Of a stretch of 64,000 nt of DNA, positions 35,153 through 43,873 are shown piece after piece. This stretch comes from Parvibaculum sp002684405 (GTDB taxonomy: Bacteria; Pseudomonadota; Alphaproteobacteria; Parvibaculales; Parvibaculaceae). The position numbers were made by a program, and so were the translations under genes. The notes under the pieces were generated by a model, which had not been told where the DNA came from, made no database searches, and saw only the letters and a program-made list of their open reading frames with translations. The stretch's first letter is position 1; the number at the start of each line of letters is the position of its first letter. The stretch lies in the NCBI GenBank assembly GCA_965140395.1, contig OZ223207.1:186001-250000 (forward strand), given 5' to 3'.

Positions 35153-35807
35153 AAAGATGACGTCGAAGGACAAGAACCGCGCCGCCATATTGAAAGCGGC
35201 CCTGCCGCATGTGGCGTTCGACGGATGGACGCCCGCCGTGATGCGCCAGGCGGCGCAGGAGGCGGGGATCGGTCATGAGGCGATGCGCGTTGCCTTTCCC
35301 GGCGGCGTGAACGATCTCATCGACTATTTCCTGGCCGATGGCGATCGCCGCATGGCGGAGACGCTGGCCGGCCGGGGTCTCGACAATATGAAGATCCGCG
35401 AAAAGGTGACGCTCGCAGTGCGCAGCCGGATCGAGGCCGATGCGGATCATCGCGAGGCGCTGCGCCGCGCCGTGAGCTATGCCGCGCTGCCCGTGGCCGG
35501 CGCGCTGGGGCCGCGCTCGCTCTACCGGACGGTCGATGCCATCTGGCGGGCGGTCGGCGACACCTCCGCCGATTTCAATTTCTATACCAAGCGCGCCATT
35601 CTGGCCGCCGTCTATTCGGCGGTGACGCTGCATTGGCTGGGCGACGAAACGGAAGATTTCTTGAGCACATGGGCGTTTCTCGACCGACGCATCGAGGATG
35701 TGATGCGGATCGAGAAGGCCAAGGCCGGCCTGCGGGGATTTGCGGAGAAGCTGCCCGATCCCGTCGGGCTGATGGGCCGCCTGCGCTATCCCGGCACGCG
35801 CGGATAA
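35145..35807 (+). CDS. COQ9-family ubiquinone biosynthesis accessory protein
   Basis: A 220-residue protein of the COQ9 family, TetR-like fold without DNA binding. Family segments are AAILKAALPHVAFDGW, a TetR-like helix-turn-helix remnant (QAAQEAGIGHEAMRVAFPGG), and the C-terminal lipid-binding helices (FNFYTKRAILAAVYSAVTLH, WLGDETEDFLSTWAFLDRRI). In eukaryotes COQ9 presents quinone intermediates to hydroxylases. Overlap with def by 8 bases means translational coupling, a pairing I have seen in other alphaproteobacteria. Confidence 0.88.
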   Translation: MPEKMTSKDKNRAAILKAALPHVAFDGWTPAVMRQAAQEAGIGHEAMRVAFPGGVNDLIDYFLADGDRRMAETLAGRGLDNMKIREKVTLAVRSRIEADADHREALRRAVSYAALPVAGALGPRSLYRTVDAIWRAVGDTSADFNFYTKRAILAAVYSAVTLHWLGDETEDFLSTWAFLDRRIEDVMRIEKAKAGLRGFAEKLPDPVGLMGRLRYPGTRG

Positions 35808-35822
35808 GGTGCCGGGCCCTCC

Positions 35823-36437
35823 CTAATAGGGGGTGCCGAAGCCGAGATCGATCCAGGTGAATTCAGTGATCGCGGTCGCAATGGCCGCGCTTTCCGGCGG
35901 GCTCTTGTAGTCGATCATCTCGCCGGGGGCGTGCATGCCGATGACCTTCGGCGTCCCGTCCGGCAGGGGTTTCAGCGGCAGATAGAGGCTCTGGATCGCG
36001 CTGTGCCGTCCCGATTTGTTCACGTTCTCGTAGCGTCCGTAAAAGCCGCAGGGGCGCGTCACCGTCTCGGCGAAGCTTCTGGCGATGGTGTCGCGGATGG
36101 ACGGGTCCATCATCTCGTAGAGGTTCTTGCCGGTCGGGTCCATGCCCAGACGTTCGCAGGCGCGCGTTCCCACCAGCCGGTAGCGGATTTCGAACGGTCC
36201 TTCGAGCGTCAATTTGCTCATATCCGGCATCCAGGGAGCCAGTTTGGAAAGCTGGAGCTCGCGCCCTTCGGGAAGAATGTCTCCCCCGGCGCTTTCGCGC
36301 CAGCACTCCATCAGCGTCTGAAAGGACGGCGTATCGAAGACGGGCGCCGAGGTGCTTCCTGCTTCATAGGGAGCGTACTCCGCCATGAAGGCATCGAAGT
36401 CTGCGTCTCTTTTTCCCGTCAGATGGGCGTATTCCAT
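35823..36437 (-). CDS. PAS-domain protein (PAS_5-like)
   Basis: A 204-residue cytoplasmic protein. Residues about 45-185 match the short PAS-like family of alphaproteobacteria: LAPWMPDMSKLTLEGPFEIR, YRLVGTRACERLGMDPTGKN, ARSFAETVTRPCGFYGRYEN. No output domain is attached. Such single-PAS proteins are probably ligand or redox sensors or adaptors acting with unknown partners. It converges with the COQ9-like gene 15 bases away. Confidence 0.75.
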   Translation of the reverse strand: MEYAHLTGKRDADFDAFMAEYAPYEAGSTSAPVFDTPSFQTLMECWRESAGGDILPEGRELQLSKLAPWMPDMSKLTLEGPFEIRYRLVGTRACERLGMDPTGKNLYEMMDPSIRDTIARSFAETVTRPCGFYGRYENVNKSGRHSAIQSLYLPLKPLPDGTPKVIGMHAPGEMIDYKSPPESAAIATAITEFTWIDLGFGTPY

Positions 36438-36533
36438 AGCCCGTTACCCCGCCATTCCCGCGAGCGTCGCGCGGGTTGCGCGTTTTAGTGGCATCCCGAA
36501 CCGGGACCGAAAAACCACATTGAAAAATCGAGG

Positions 36534-37676
36534 TTAATTCGGCGTTACCGCGGGGCGTTCTCCGATCGGGAAAAGCCGGGTGATATGTCCCATTTTCCGA
36601 CCCGCCCGGATTTCCGCCTTTCCATAGAGGTGGATGGCGTAGCCCGGGTCGGCGGCAAGCGCCGTCCAGTCGGCGGCATCCTCTCCAATCAGATTGGTCA
36701 TCACCGCGTCGCTATGGCGGGCGGCGGAGCCTAACGGCCAGCCGCAAATGGCCCGGACATGCTGTTCGAACTGTCCGACAAGGCAGGCATCCATGGTCCA
36801 GTGACCGGAATTATGGACGCGGGGGGCGATTTCATTGACGAGGAGACGGTCCTTGTCGCCCTTGCCATCGGGCGGCAGCAGGAAGAGTTCCACGCCCATC
36901 ACGCCCACATAATCCAGCTCGCGGACCAGGGTCGAGGCGATTTCGATGGCCTCGGCAGCGATCCCGGGCGTCAGCGTGGCGGGGGCAAAGCTGCGGTCCA
37001 GTATGTGGTTCTTGTGAACGTTCTCCACCGGGTCGTAGGCTGCGATGGCGCCGTCCTGCCCGCGGGCGACGATGACGGAGATTTCCCGTTCGAAAGGAAC
37101 GAAGCCTTCCAGAATGGCGGGGGCATTGCCGATCTCGTCGAGGGCGGCTTGCGGCGCGGTGCCCGCTTCGATCCGGGTCTGGCCCTTGCCGTCATAGCCG
37201 AAACGGCGCGTCTTCAGGATGGATGGCGTGCCGAGATCGGCGATTGCCTGAGCAAGGCCCGCCACATCGTCGACGGCGCGGAAGGGGGCGGTGCGGATGC
37301 CCTGTTCGGCGATGAAGGTTTTCTCCGCCAGACGGTCCTGCGCCGTCGCCAGCGCCAGCGCGCCGGGGCGCACGGGCGCGTGTTCCGTCAGGATACGAAC
37401 CGTTTCGGCCGGCACATTCTCGAATTCGTAGGTCACCACATCGACATTGTCGGCGAAGCGGGCAAGGGCTTCCGCATCGTCATAGGCGGCGACCGTCTTT
37501 TCGGCGGCCACGTCGAAGGCGGGAGAGTTCTCGTCCGGGCAATAGACATGCACGGTGAGGCCGAGTTCTGTGGCGGCGGTGGCGAGCATGCGGCCGAGCT
37601 GGCCGCCGCCCAGAATGCCGATGCAGCCGCCCGGGGCGACCGGCTCTCCTGTCGAAGCGTTGACGGTGCGGTTCAT
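36534..37676 (-). CDS. purK: 5-(carboxyamino)imidazole ribonucleotide synthase
   Basis: A 380-residue ATP-grasp enzyme of purine synthesis: AIR + bicarbonate + ATP to N5-CAIR. The N-domain has GILGGGQLGRMLATAA, the ATP-grasp core includes ILKTRRFGYDGKGQTRI and MGVELFLLPPDG, and NEIAPRVHNSGHWT is the family signature. It follows purE by 3 bases, so the two enzymes (N5-CAIR made, then rearranged) are translated together. Confidence 0.95.
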   Translation of the reverse strand: MNRTVNASTGEPVAPGGCIGILGGGQLGRMLATAATELGLTVHVYCPDENSPAFDVAAEKTVAAYDDAEALARFADNVDVVTYEFENVPAETVRILTEHAPVRPGALALATAQDRLAEKTFIAEQGIRTAPFRAVDDVAGLAQAIADLGTPSILKTRRFGYDGKGQTRIEAGTAPQAALDEIGNAPAILEGFVPFEREISVIVARGQDGAIAAYDPVENVHKNHILDRSFAPATLTPGIAAEAIEIASTLVRELDYVGVMGVELFLLPPDGKGDKDRLLVNEIAPRVHNSGHWTMDACLVGQFEQHVRAICGWPLGSAARHSDAVMTNLIGEDAADWTALAADPGYAIHLYGKAEIRAGRKMGHITRLFPIGERPAVTPN

Positions 37677-37679
37677 GGC

Positions 37680-38195
37680 TCAGGCCGGTGCGTCGCCGAT
37701 GGAGGCCGATTGCTTCGCCCGGTATTCGTCGAGGCGGGCCGCCAGGGCGTCGTCGTTCAGCGCCAGCACGGCGGCGGCCAGCAAGGCGGCGTTCTTGGCG
37801 CCCGCATCGCCGATGGCGAGCGTGCCGACCGGAATGCCGCCGGGCATCTGCACGATGGACAGAAGGCTGTCCTGGCCCGACAGCGCACGGCTTTGCACAG
37901 GCACGCCGAAAACCGGCAGCGGCGTGAGCGAGGCCGTCATGCCGGGCAGATGGGCCGCGCCGCCTGCGCCTGCTATGATGACCTTGAGACCGCGGTCGCG
38001 CGCTGTGCGCGCATAGTCGTACATGCGGTCCGGGGTGCGGTGTGCAGAGACGATCCGGGCCTCGTGAGGGATGCCGAGCGCCTCCAGAATGTCGGCGGCG
38101 TTCTTCATGGTCGGCCAGTCGGACTGGCTTCCCATGATGATGCCGACAAGGGGGCTTTCGGCCGGATCTTTGTCTGTGGAGCCCGATACAGCCAT
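37680..38195 (-). CDS. purE: N5-carboxyaminoimidazole ribonucleotide mutase
   Basis: A 171-residue class I PurE, moving the carboxylate of N5-CAIR to give CAIR. Signatures are VGIIMGSQSDWPTMKNAADI, VSAHRTPDRMYDYARTA and IIAGAGGAAHLPGMTASLT. It is the promoter-proximal gene of the purE-purK operon. The first 15 residues (AVSGSTDKDPAESP) are a low-complexity extension compared with short homologues. Confidence 0.95.
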   Translation of the reverse strand: MAVSGSTDKDPAESPLVGIIMGSQSDWPTMKNAADILEALGIPHEARIVSAHRTPDRMYDYARTARDRGLKVIIAGAGGAAHLPGMTASLTPLPVFGVPVQSRALSGQDSLLSIVQMPGGIPVGTLAIGDAGAKNAALLAAAVLALNDDALAARLDEYRAKQSASIGDAPA

Positions 38196-38244
38196 TTTCT
38201 GTCCGTTGCGCTGGCGGCGCTATTTGCCGCGCGGAAAGGCGGGG

Positions 38245-38272
38245 AGTATAGGCATGGAGACGTCTTTGACAA
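38245..38272 (-). promoter_or_regulatory. Promoter of purE-purK
   Basis: On the minus strand, TTGTCA (38272-38267) and TATACT (38250-38245) are 16 bases apart, a good sigma70 match. The leader to the purE ATG is about 45 bases. Confidence 0.6.
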
Positions 38273-38381
38273 GATTCGGACCGACGTGGAGGTTTTGCTG
38301 CCCGGGAATTATGGAAATGTGTAGTCAGAAGTGGCATTTTCAGGGGATAGCAGGCCATCACAGGGGCTCGGAGGCACCGCG

Positions 38382-39122
38382 ATGAAACTGGGCGGCATAG
38401 GGTCTACCCGGTCGACGACTTCACGCTCGCGAAGCGCAGCTTCTGCCGCGTCGGACGGTGACGGGCGGGAGGCTTCGATGCGCCGTGTGCAAGACAGCGT
38501 CCAGGTGCTGGGTATCCCTGAGGAAGAGCTGACCCCGAAAGTGCGAGATGCCCTGATGGGCCTCATGCAGGAGGTGGAAGAGCTTCGCCGCAACGTGTCG
38601 GAAATACAGAAGCGTCTGCGCGAAGCGGAACATCTGGCCGACCACGACCCGCTGATCCCCGTGCTGAACCGCCGGGCCTTCGTCCGGGAGATCGGCCGCG
38701 TGGTCGCCATGGGCAAACGCTATGGGGATACGGCGGGGATCGTCTATCTCGACATCGATCGTTTCAAGGAAATCAACGACCTCCATGGCCATGCGGCAGG
38801 CGATGGTGTGTTGAAATTCGTGGCCTCGCAGACGGCGGCCCATATCAGGGACACCGACATCATGGGCAGGCTGGGTGGCGACGAGATCGCCGTTCTTCTT
38901 GCGCATACGGATGAAAAGAATACGCAGGCCAAGGCGCGTGAGCTGAAGGCGCTGATCGGCGCGGAGCCTTTCAATTATGAAGGCGTCGCCATTCCGGTAT
39001 CGGTATCCGTGGGCGCCACGTCCTTTGGCGGCGAGGATAATCCGGATACGGCGCTTTCGCGGGCGGATGCGCGGATGTATCTCGACAAGAAGCAGATGGA
39101 CGAGGGCGGCAAAGGCCGGTGA
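38382..39122 (+). CDS. GGDEF-domain protein, putative diguanylate cyclase
   Basis: A 246-residue soluble protein. Residues 1-60 are a low-complexity, Ser/Arg-rich start, residues 60-95 a coiled-coil (MGLMQEVEELRRNVSEIQKR) and residues 98-245 a GGDEF domain (DHDPLIPVLNRRAFVREIGR; VYLDIDRFKEINDLHGHAAG). The active-site motif reads GGDEI instead of GGDEF; the metal and catalytic residues are kept, so c-di-GMP synthesis is still possible. No RxxD inhibitory site five residues before is seen. GGAGG sits 7 bases before the ATG. Confidence 0.85.
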   Translation: MKLGGIGSTRSTTSRSRSAASAASDGDGREASMRRVQDSVQVLGIPEEELTPKVRDALMGLMQEVEELRRNVSEIQKRLREAEHLADHDPLIPVLNRRAFVREIGRVVAMGKRYGDTAGIVYLDIDRFKEINDLHGHAAGDGVLKFVASQTAAHIRDTDIMGRLGGDEIAVLLAHTDEKNTQAKARELKALIGAEPFNYEGVAIPVSVSVGATSFGGEDNPDTALSRADARMYLDKKQMDEGGKGR

Positions 39123-39143
39123 TCGTCCCGTTGCCTGAATATG

Positions 39144-39362
39144 TCAGGCGATGATATCGGGAAACAGAATATCGTCTATTTCCTGAATGCGGTCGCGCAG
39201 GACGAGCTTGCGCTTCTTCAGCCGCTTCACCTGAAGCTGATCGGGCATGGGCAGCGTTTCGAGCGCCAGGATCGCATCATCGAGGTCGCGGTGTTCCAGC
39301 TTCAGTTGCGCCAGTTCGGTGCGCAGATCTTCTTCGTCCTGTTCGGTCATGCGGCGAGCCAT
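39144..39362 (-). CDS. YdcH-like DUF465 protein
   Basis: A 72-residue coiled-coil protein with the DUF465 pattern: RTELAQLKLEHRDLDDAILA followed by QVKRLKKRKLVLRDRIQEID. Function unknown; small basic helical hairpins of this family are widespread in Proteobacteria. The start is uncertain (ATG at 39362 or 39350), as no clear ribosome site is seen. A second family member is encoded at 40775-40951. Confidence 0.82.
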   Translation of the reverse strand: MARRMTEQDEEDLRTELAQLKLEHRDLDDAILALETLPMPDQLQVKRLKKRKLVLRDRIQEIDDILFPDIIA

Positions 39363-39448
39363 GCGAGAGGGGCGACAAGTGCAACCCGTTTCATACCCCT
39401 ACATGGTATGGGGGAACAAGCGCGCTTCGCGGAAAGGCCGGACGGGAA

Positions 39449-39970
39449 ATGGAGCATGACGCCATGAACGAGGCAAATCGGTTCAGGACTTTCTCATCGA
39501 GCTATTACGGCCGGCCCGGCGTGGAGCATGCCCTGCTGACGCTGCAGGACGAGCACGGGCTGGAGGTCAATCTCGTTCTGCTTTGCCTGTTCGCGGCGTC
39601 GGAGGGCTATCCGGCCTTTGGCGAGGAGGCGTTCGGAACCTTCGGGCGCATTGCCGGGCGCTGGTCGCACGAGGCGGTGGAGCCGCTGCGCCGGGCGCGG
39701 CGCGGGCTCAAGACCATGTTGCCCGACGAGGCGGCCGCCGCCCTTCGCGAAAAGGTGAAGGCGCTGGAACTCGATGCTGAATTCGCCATGCAGGACGCAC
39801 TGGAGGCGGCCCTGCGCGCGCAGGGCGCGCCCGGTTCCGACGCGACGGGGGCGCGCGGGACGGCGCTGCACAATCTTCAGGCCTATCTGGCGGATAAGGG
39901 CATGGCGCTGGGCGCGACGCGCGAAGGGCTTTTCCAGCTCCTGCTGGATGCCGCGTTCGGGGCGCGGTGA
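39449..39970 (+). CDS. TIGR02444-family protein
   Basis: A 173-residue all-helical protein matching the TIGR02444 (DUF2390) family: FSSSYYGRPGVEHALLTLQD, LEVNLVLLCLFAASEGYPAF, WSHEAVEPLRRARRGLKTML. No function is established. The start may be the second ATG (39464), since the GGAG between the two start codons would serve it. Stop is 4 bases before the convergent ubiX stop. It is divergent from the DUF465 gene, so the small proteins here do not form one operon. Confidence 0.82.
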   Translation: MEHDAMNEANRFRTFSSSYYGRPGVEHALLTLQDEHGLEVNLVLLCLFAASEGYPAFGEEAFGTFGRIAGRWSHEAVEPLRRARRGLKTMLPDEAAAALREKVKALELDAEFAMQDALEAALRAQGAPGSDATGARGTALHNLQAYLADKGMALGATREGLFQLLLDAAFGAR

Positions 39971-39974
39971 GCGG

Positions 39975-40649
39975 TCAGGAAGGTTTTTTACCGCGCGATG
40001 CCGGCCTGCGCCTGCCGCCCGTCAGGTCCTCGCCCCAGCGCTTCGTCTCGTCGGCTTCCAGACCGAAAAGATCCAGCACGCGCGCGGTGGACTGGGTCAC
40101 GATATCGTCCACGCTTTCGGGGTTGGCGTAAAAGGCGGGCACGGGCGGGGCGATGATGGCGCCCATCTCCGAAAGCTGGGTCATGCTGCGCAGATGGCCG
40201 GTATGAAGCGGTGTCTCGCGGACCATCAGCACCAGCCTCCGCCTTTCCTTCAGCACAACATCGGCCGCCCGGGTAAGGAGGCCGGAGGTTACGCCTGTCG
40301 CGATCTCGGACATCGAGCGGACCGAGCAGGGGGCGACCACCATGCCCATGGTCTTGAAGGAGCCGGAGGAAATCGCTGCGCCCACATCGTCCTGCCGATA
40401 GACGGTGTGGGCGAGTTTTTCGACGTCTTTCGGATTGAAGGGTGTCTCATAGCCGATGGTCATTTCCGCAGCCCTGGACAGGACGAGATGCGGCTCGACA
40501 TCGAGCGAATTGAGCATCTGCAGAAGGCGGATCCCGTAGGTCACGCCGGACGCGCCCGAGATGCCGACGATCATGCGCCGGGGCGGGTTTTGCGGCGCCG
40601 GGCCGGATGTTATGGAGCCCGTCTCTCCGGATTTCGGCTTTCTGCTCAT
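39975..40649 (-). CDS. ubiX: Flavin prenyltransferase UbiX
   Basis: A 224-residue enzyme joining dimethylallyl phosphate to FMN to make prenylated FMN, the cofactor of UbiD-type decarboxylases in ubiquinone synthesis. Signatures are IVGISGASGVTYGIRLLQML, AISSGSFKTMGMVVAPCSVR and LVLMVRETPLHTGHLRSMTQL. The protein carries a 25-residue extension before MIVGISG, so an inner start is possible. No ubiD is nearby. Confidence 0.93.
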   Translation of the reverse strand: MSRKPKSGETGSITSGPAPQNPPRRMIVGISGASGVTYGIRLLQMLNSLDVEPHLVLSRAAEMTIGYETPFNPKDVEKLAHTVYRQDDVGAAISSGSFKTMGMVVAPCSVRSMSEIATGVTSGLLTRAADVVLKERRRLVLMVRETPLHTGHLRSMTQLSEMGAIIAPPVPAFYANPESVDDIVTQSTARVLDLFGLEADETKRWGEDLTGGRRRPASRGKKPS

Positions 40650-40774
40650 ATTTCAATTACTTACGTTGAATCAGCCGGAATAATCCACAGCTTTTTTACA
40701 GGACCGTTCGACAGCGGTCGCAAAAGGAGTCAGAATTTTTGTCCCCTCCAGCGTAACGAAAGGTAGGTCGCAAT

Positions 40775-40951
40775 ATGGCACTGGATTCTCACATTGCCGA
40801 ACTTCGTGATCGACATAAGGCTCTGGAAGAGGAGATCAACAGCGAGCTGCTTCATTCCAGCAGCGACGATCTCCACATCGCGGAACTCAAGAAGAAAAAA
40901 CTCAAGCTGAAAGAGGAAATCGAGCGATTAGGCACCGAAACGGCCGCCTGA
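40775..40951 (+). CDS. Second YdcH-like DUF465 protein
   Basis: A 58-residue, strongly charged helical hairpin: MALDSHIAELRDRHKALEEE then LHIAELKKKKLKLKEEIERL. This is a canonical DUF465/YdcH protein, closer to the family consensus than the one at 39144-39362. The gene has AAAGGTAGG about 8 bases before its ATG and its own terminator, so it is expressed alone. Function unknown. Confidence 0.88.
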   Translation: MALDSHIAELRDRHKALEEEINSELLHSSSDDLHIAELKKKKLKLKEEIERLGTETAA

Positions 40952-40977
40952 TCGTCGGCGCAAACGGATAGATGGGA

Positions 40978-41002
40978 GCGCCGGGCATTGCCCGGCGCTT
41001 TT
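40978..41002 (+). terminator. Terminator of the DUF465 gene
   Basis: A 9-bp perfect stem (GCGCCGGGC with GCCCGGCGC), ATT loop and TTTT, 26 bases after the stop. Confidence 0.9.
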
Positions 41003-41042
41003 GTATTTGGAGGCTCCGGTGTATTTGGCGACCGCCGGGGGA

Positions 41043-41801
41043 TCAGGTCAGAAGCGCCGATCCGCCGTCCCAGAGCAGCTTCAGCCCCACCAGGAACACC
41101 AGGATATAGGCTAGCCGGTAGAACGGCTTTTCCGGGATGACATGCAGCGCCTTGATGCCCAGCAGCATGCCGATGGGCGCTAGCGGCAGCAATATGGCGG
41201 AGGTTTCCAGATTGCCGACGGAAAGCTCGCCCAGATAGGCATAAGGCGGCAGTTTGATGAGGTTCACCAGCCAGAAGAAAAAGACGCTGGTGCCGACATA
41301 GAGCTTCTTGTCGAGCTTTTGCGGCAGCATATAGACCTGAAAGGGCGGGCCGCCCGCATGGGCGATGAAACTGGTGAAGCCGCCTATGCCGCCCCAGACC
41401 GAGCCCTTCACCGCATGGGGCGGTTTCGGGTCCTGTTCCGCCCGTCGTCCGATCCAGTGGTCGAGCGCGAAGATGACTGCGATGCCGCCGACCAGCAGCA
41501 GGATGACGGCTTCCGACAGATAGCGGGCGGTGAGCGCGGCAACCAGGATGCCGAGCGCGGCGCCGGGCACGAGGATTTTCAGATTGTGCCGGTCGAAGCT
41601 GTGGCGAAAGGCCCAGATACCGATCACGTCCATCGCGCAGAGGATGGGCAGCATGATGCCCGCCGCCTGCAGCGGCGGGACGGCGAGCGACATGAGAGGT
41701 ACGCCCAGAATGCCAAGGCCGCCCGCGAACCCTCCCTTGGAGAGACCGACGATCAGCATGGCGGGGATGGCGGCTGCGTAAAACCAGGGATCGGTAATCA
41801 T
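41043..41801 (-). CDS. TauE/SafE-family permease (anion exporter-like)
   Basis: A 252-residue membrane protein with about eight helices, in two similar halves as in TauE/SafE permeases: PAMLIVGLSKGGFAGGLGIL in the first half and KGSVWGGIGGFTSFIAHAGG in the second. The family moves sulfite, sulfoacetate or other organosulfonate anions; the substrate here is not known. The ATG at 41801 gives the family start (MITDPWFYAAAIPAML). A longer frame upstream overlaps the divergent prpE start and is unlikely. Confidence 0.85.
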   Translation of the reverse strand: MITDPWFYAAAIPAMLIVGLSKGGFAGGLGILGVPLMSLAVPPLQAAGIMLPILCAMDVIGIWAFRHSFDRHNLKILVPGAALGILVAALTARYLSEAVILLLVGGIAVIFALDHWIGRRAEQDPKPPHAVKGSVWGGIGGFTSFIAHAGGPPFQVYMLPQKLDKKLYVGTSVFFFWLVNLIKLPPYAYLGELSVGNLETSAILLPLAPIGMLLGIKALHVIPEKPFYRLAYILVFLVGLKLLWDGGSALLT

Positions 41802-41932
41802 GGCCGGTGTTCTAGCGGGATTTGGCGGCCGGTGCAGCCAATAGGCGCACTTTTGATTGCCGCCGTGCCGGTATAGGCTCCTTTCGACCGTAACGAGCGC
41901 CGTAAAGGCCCATTTTGTCGGGAGGTGTCCCA

Positions 41933-43843
41933 ATGAGTAGCTATGCCGAAACCTATCGTAACTGGCAGGCGGATCCGGAAGGCTTCTGGCGCGATGCCGC
42001 GGGCGAGATCGACTGGTTCACGCCCGTCGAGAAGGTCCGCGAGATGCGCGATGGCGGGCTGGCCGACTGGTTTGCCGGGGCAAGCTGCAACACCTGCTGG
42101 AATGCGCTCGACCGTCACGTAGAGGCGGGACATGGCGACCGTCTCGCGCTCATCTACGATTCAGCGATGATGGGCAAGGTGAAGAAATTCACCTATGCGG
42201 AGCTGACGGACAAGGTCGCGACCTTTGCCGGCGTTCTCAAGAGCAAGGGTGTCGGCAAGGGCGACCGCGTCATCGTCTATATGCCCATGGTGCCGCAGGC
42301 CGCGGTGGCGATGCTCGCCTGTGCCCGCCTCGGGGCGATCCACTCGGTCGTGTTCGGCGGCTTCGCGGCCAAGGAGCTGGCGACGCGCATCGACGATGCC
42401 AAGCCGAAGCTCATCGTGTCCGCCTCCTGCGGGCTCGAGCCGGGCCGCGTCATCGCCTACAAGCCGCTGCTCGACCGCGCCATCGAGATGGCCTCGCACA
42501 AGCCCGAGGCCTGCATCGTCTTCCAGCGCGAGATGGAAGAGGCCTCCCTGGTCGAGGGCCGCGATTTCGACTGGAAGGCGGAGATGGACGAGGCGGCCGC
42601 GGCGGGCAACAAGCCCGACTGCGTGGCGCTCGATGCGACCGACCCGCTCTATGTGCTCTATACCTCCGGCACGACCGGCAAGCCCAAGGGCGTGGTGCGC
42701 GACAATGGCGGGCACATGGTCGCGCTCAAATGGACGATGAAAAATGTCTATGGCGTCGATCCGGGCGATGTGTTCTGGGCGGCGTCCGATGTCGGCTGGG
42801 TGGTCGGCCATTCCTATATCGTCTATGCGCCGCTGCTGCAGGGTGCGACCACCATCCTCTTCGAGGGCAAGCCCGTCGGCACGCCGGACGCAGGCACCTT
42901 CTGGCGCGTCATCGCCGACCATGGCGTGAAAGCGCTCTTCACCGCGCCGACCGCTTTCCGCGCGATCAAGAAGGAAGATCCGAAGGGCGAGTTCATCGGC
43001 AAATACGATCTCTCCTCTCTCGATACGCTGTTCCTGGCGGGCGAGCGCGCGGACCCCGACACCATTCAGTGGGCGGAACGTATGCTCGATGTGCCGGTGA
43101 TCGATCATTGGTGGCAGACGGAAACGGGCTGGCCCATTGCCGCCAATCCCGTCGGGCTCGAAAAGCTGCCCGTCAAATACGGATCGCCCAGCGTCGCCAT
43201 GCCGGGCTATGAAATCCACGTGGTGGACGAAGCGAACAAGCAGGTTGCGCCCAACACGACAGGCGCCATCGTGGTGAAGCTGCCGCTGCCGCCGGGCTGT
43301 CTGCCGACCTTGTGGGAAAACGACGACGGCTTCCGCGAAGCCTATCTCGTGGACTATCCCGGCTATTACAAGACGGCGGATGCGGGCTATCTGGACGAGG
43401 ACGGCTATCTCTTCGTGATGAGCCGCACCGACGACATCATCAATGTGGCGGGCCACAGGCTTTCCACCGGCGGGATGGAAGAAGTCCTGGCGGAACTGCC
43501 CGATGTTGCCGAATGCGCCGTGATCGGCATTGCCGATGCGACCAAGGGGCAGGTGCCGGTGGGCTTCCTCGTGCTCAATTCGGGCGTCGACCGGCCCGCC
43601 GAGGACATCGAAAAGGAAGCCGTCGCCATCATTCGCGACCGTATCGGCGCGGTGGCGTCCTTCAAAAAGGCTATGGTGGTCCAGCGCCTGCCCAAGACGC
43701 GTTCGGGCAAGGTGCTGCGCGGCACGATGCGCAAGATCGCGGACGGTCAGGACTGGGCCATGCCCGCGACCATCGACGATCCGGCGATCCTGGACGAGAT
43801 CGCCATAGTGCTTGGCGATGCCGGGTTGAAACAGACCGGCTGA
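41933..43843 (+). CDS. prpE: Propionate-CoA ligase (propionyl-CoA synthetase)
   Basis: A 636-residue acyl-AMP-forming ligase activating propionate with ATP and CoA. It starts MSSYAETYRNWQADPEGFW. NTCWNALDRHV is the family variant typical of PrpE, while YTSGTTGKPKGVV is the core AMP-binding motif. The CoA and hinge region is TDDIINVAGHRLSTGGMEEV, and the acetylatable Lys lies in KTRSGKVLRGTMRKI. GGGAGGTG is 7 bases before the ATG. The SDR gene follows 30 bases later. Acetate activation as a side reaction is possible. Confidence 0.9.
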   Translation: MSSYAETYRNWQADPEGFWRDAAGEIDWFTPVEKVREMRDGGLADWFAGASCNTCWNALDRHVEAGHGDRLALIYDSAMMGKVKKFTYAELTDKVATFAGVLKSKGVGKGDRVIVYMPMVPQAAVAMLACARLGAIHSVVFGGFAAKELATRIDDAKPKLIVSASCGLEPGRVIAYKPLLDRAIEMASHKPEACIVFQREMEEASLVEGRDFDWKAEMDEAAAAGNKPDCVALDATDPLYVLYTSGTTGKPKGVVRDNGGHMVALKWTMKNVYGVDPGDVFWAASDVGWVVGHSYIVYAPLLQGATTILFEGKPVGTPDAGTFWRVIADHGVKALFTAPTAFRAIKKEDPKGEFIGKYDLSSLDTLFLAGERADPDTIQWAERMLDVPVIDHWWQTETGWPIAANPVGLEKLPVKYGSPSVAMPGYEIHVVDEANKQVAPNTTGAIVVKLPLPPGCLPTLWENDDGFREAYLVDYPGYYKTADAGYLDEDGYLFVMSRTDDIINVAGHRLSTGGMEEVLAELPDVAECAVIGIADATKGQVPVGFLVLNSGVDRPAEDIEKEAVAIIRDRIGAVASFKKAMVVQRLPKTRSGKVLRGTMRKIADGQDWAMPATIDDPAILDEIAIVLGDAGLKQTG

Positions 43844-43873
43844 GCCGGCGAAACAGCGGGGCGGGGGCGAGCC

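Noticed and set aside
40675..40690. TAATCCACAG near ubiX as a DnaA box
   Set aside because: Single one-mismatch site; expected by chance in a 64-kb window.
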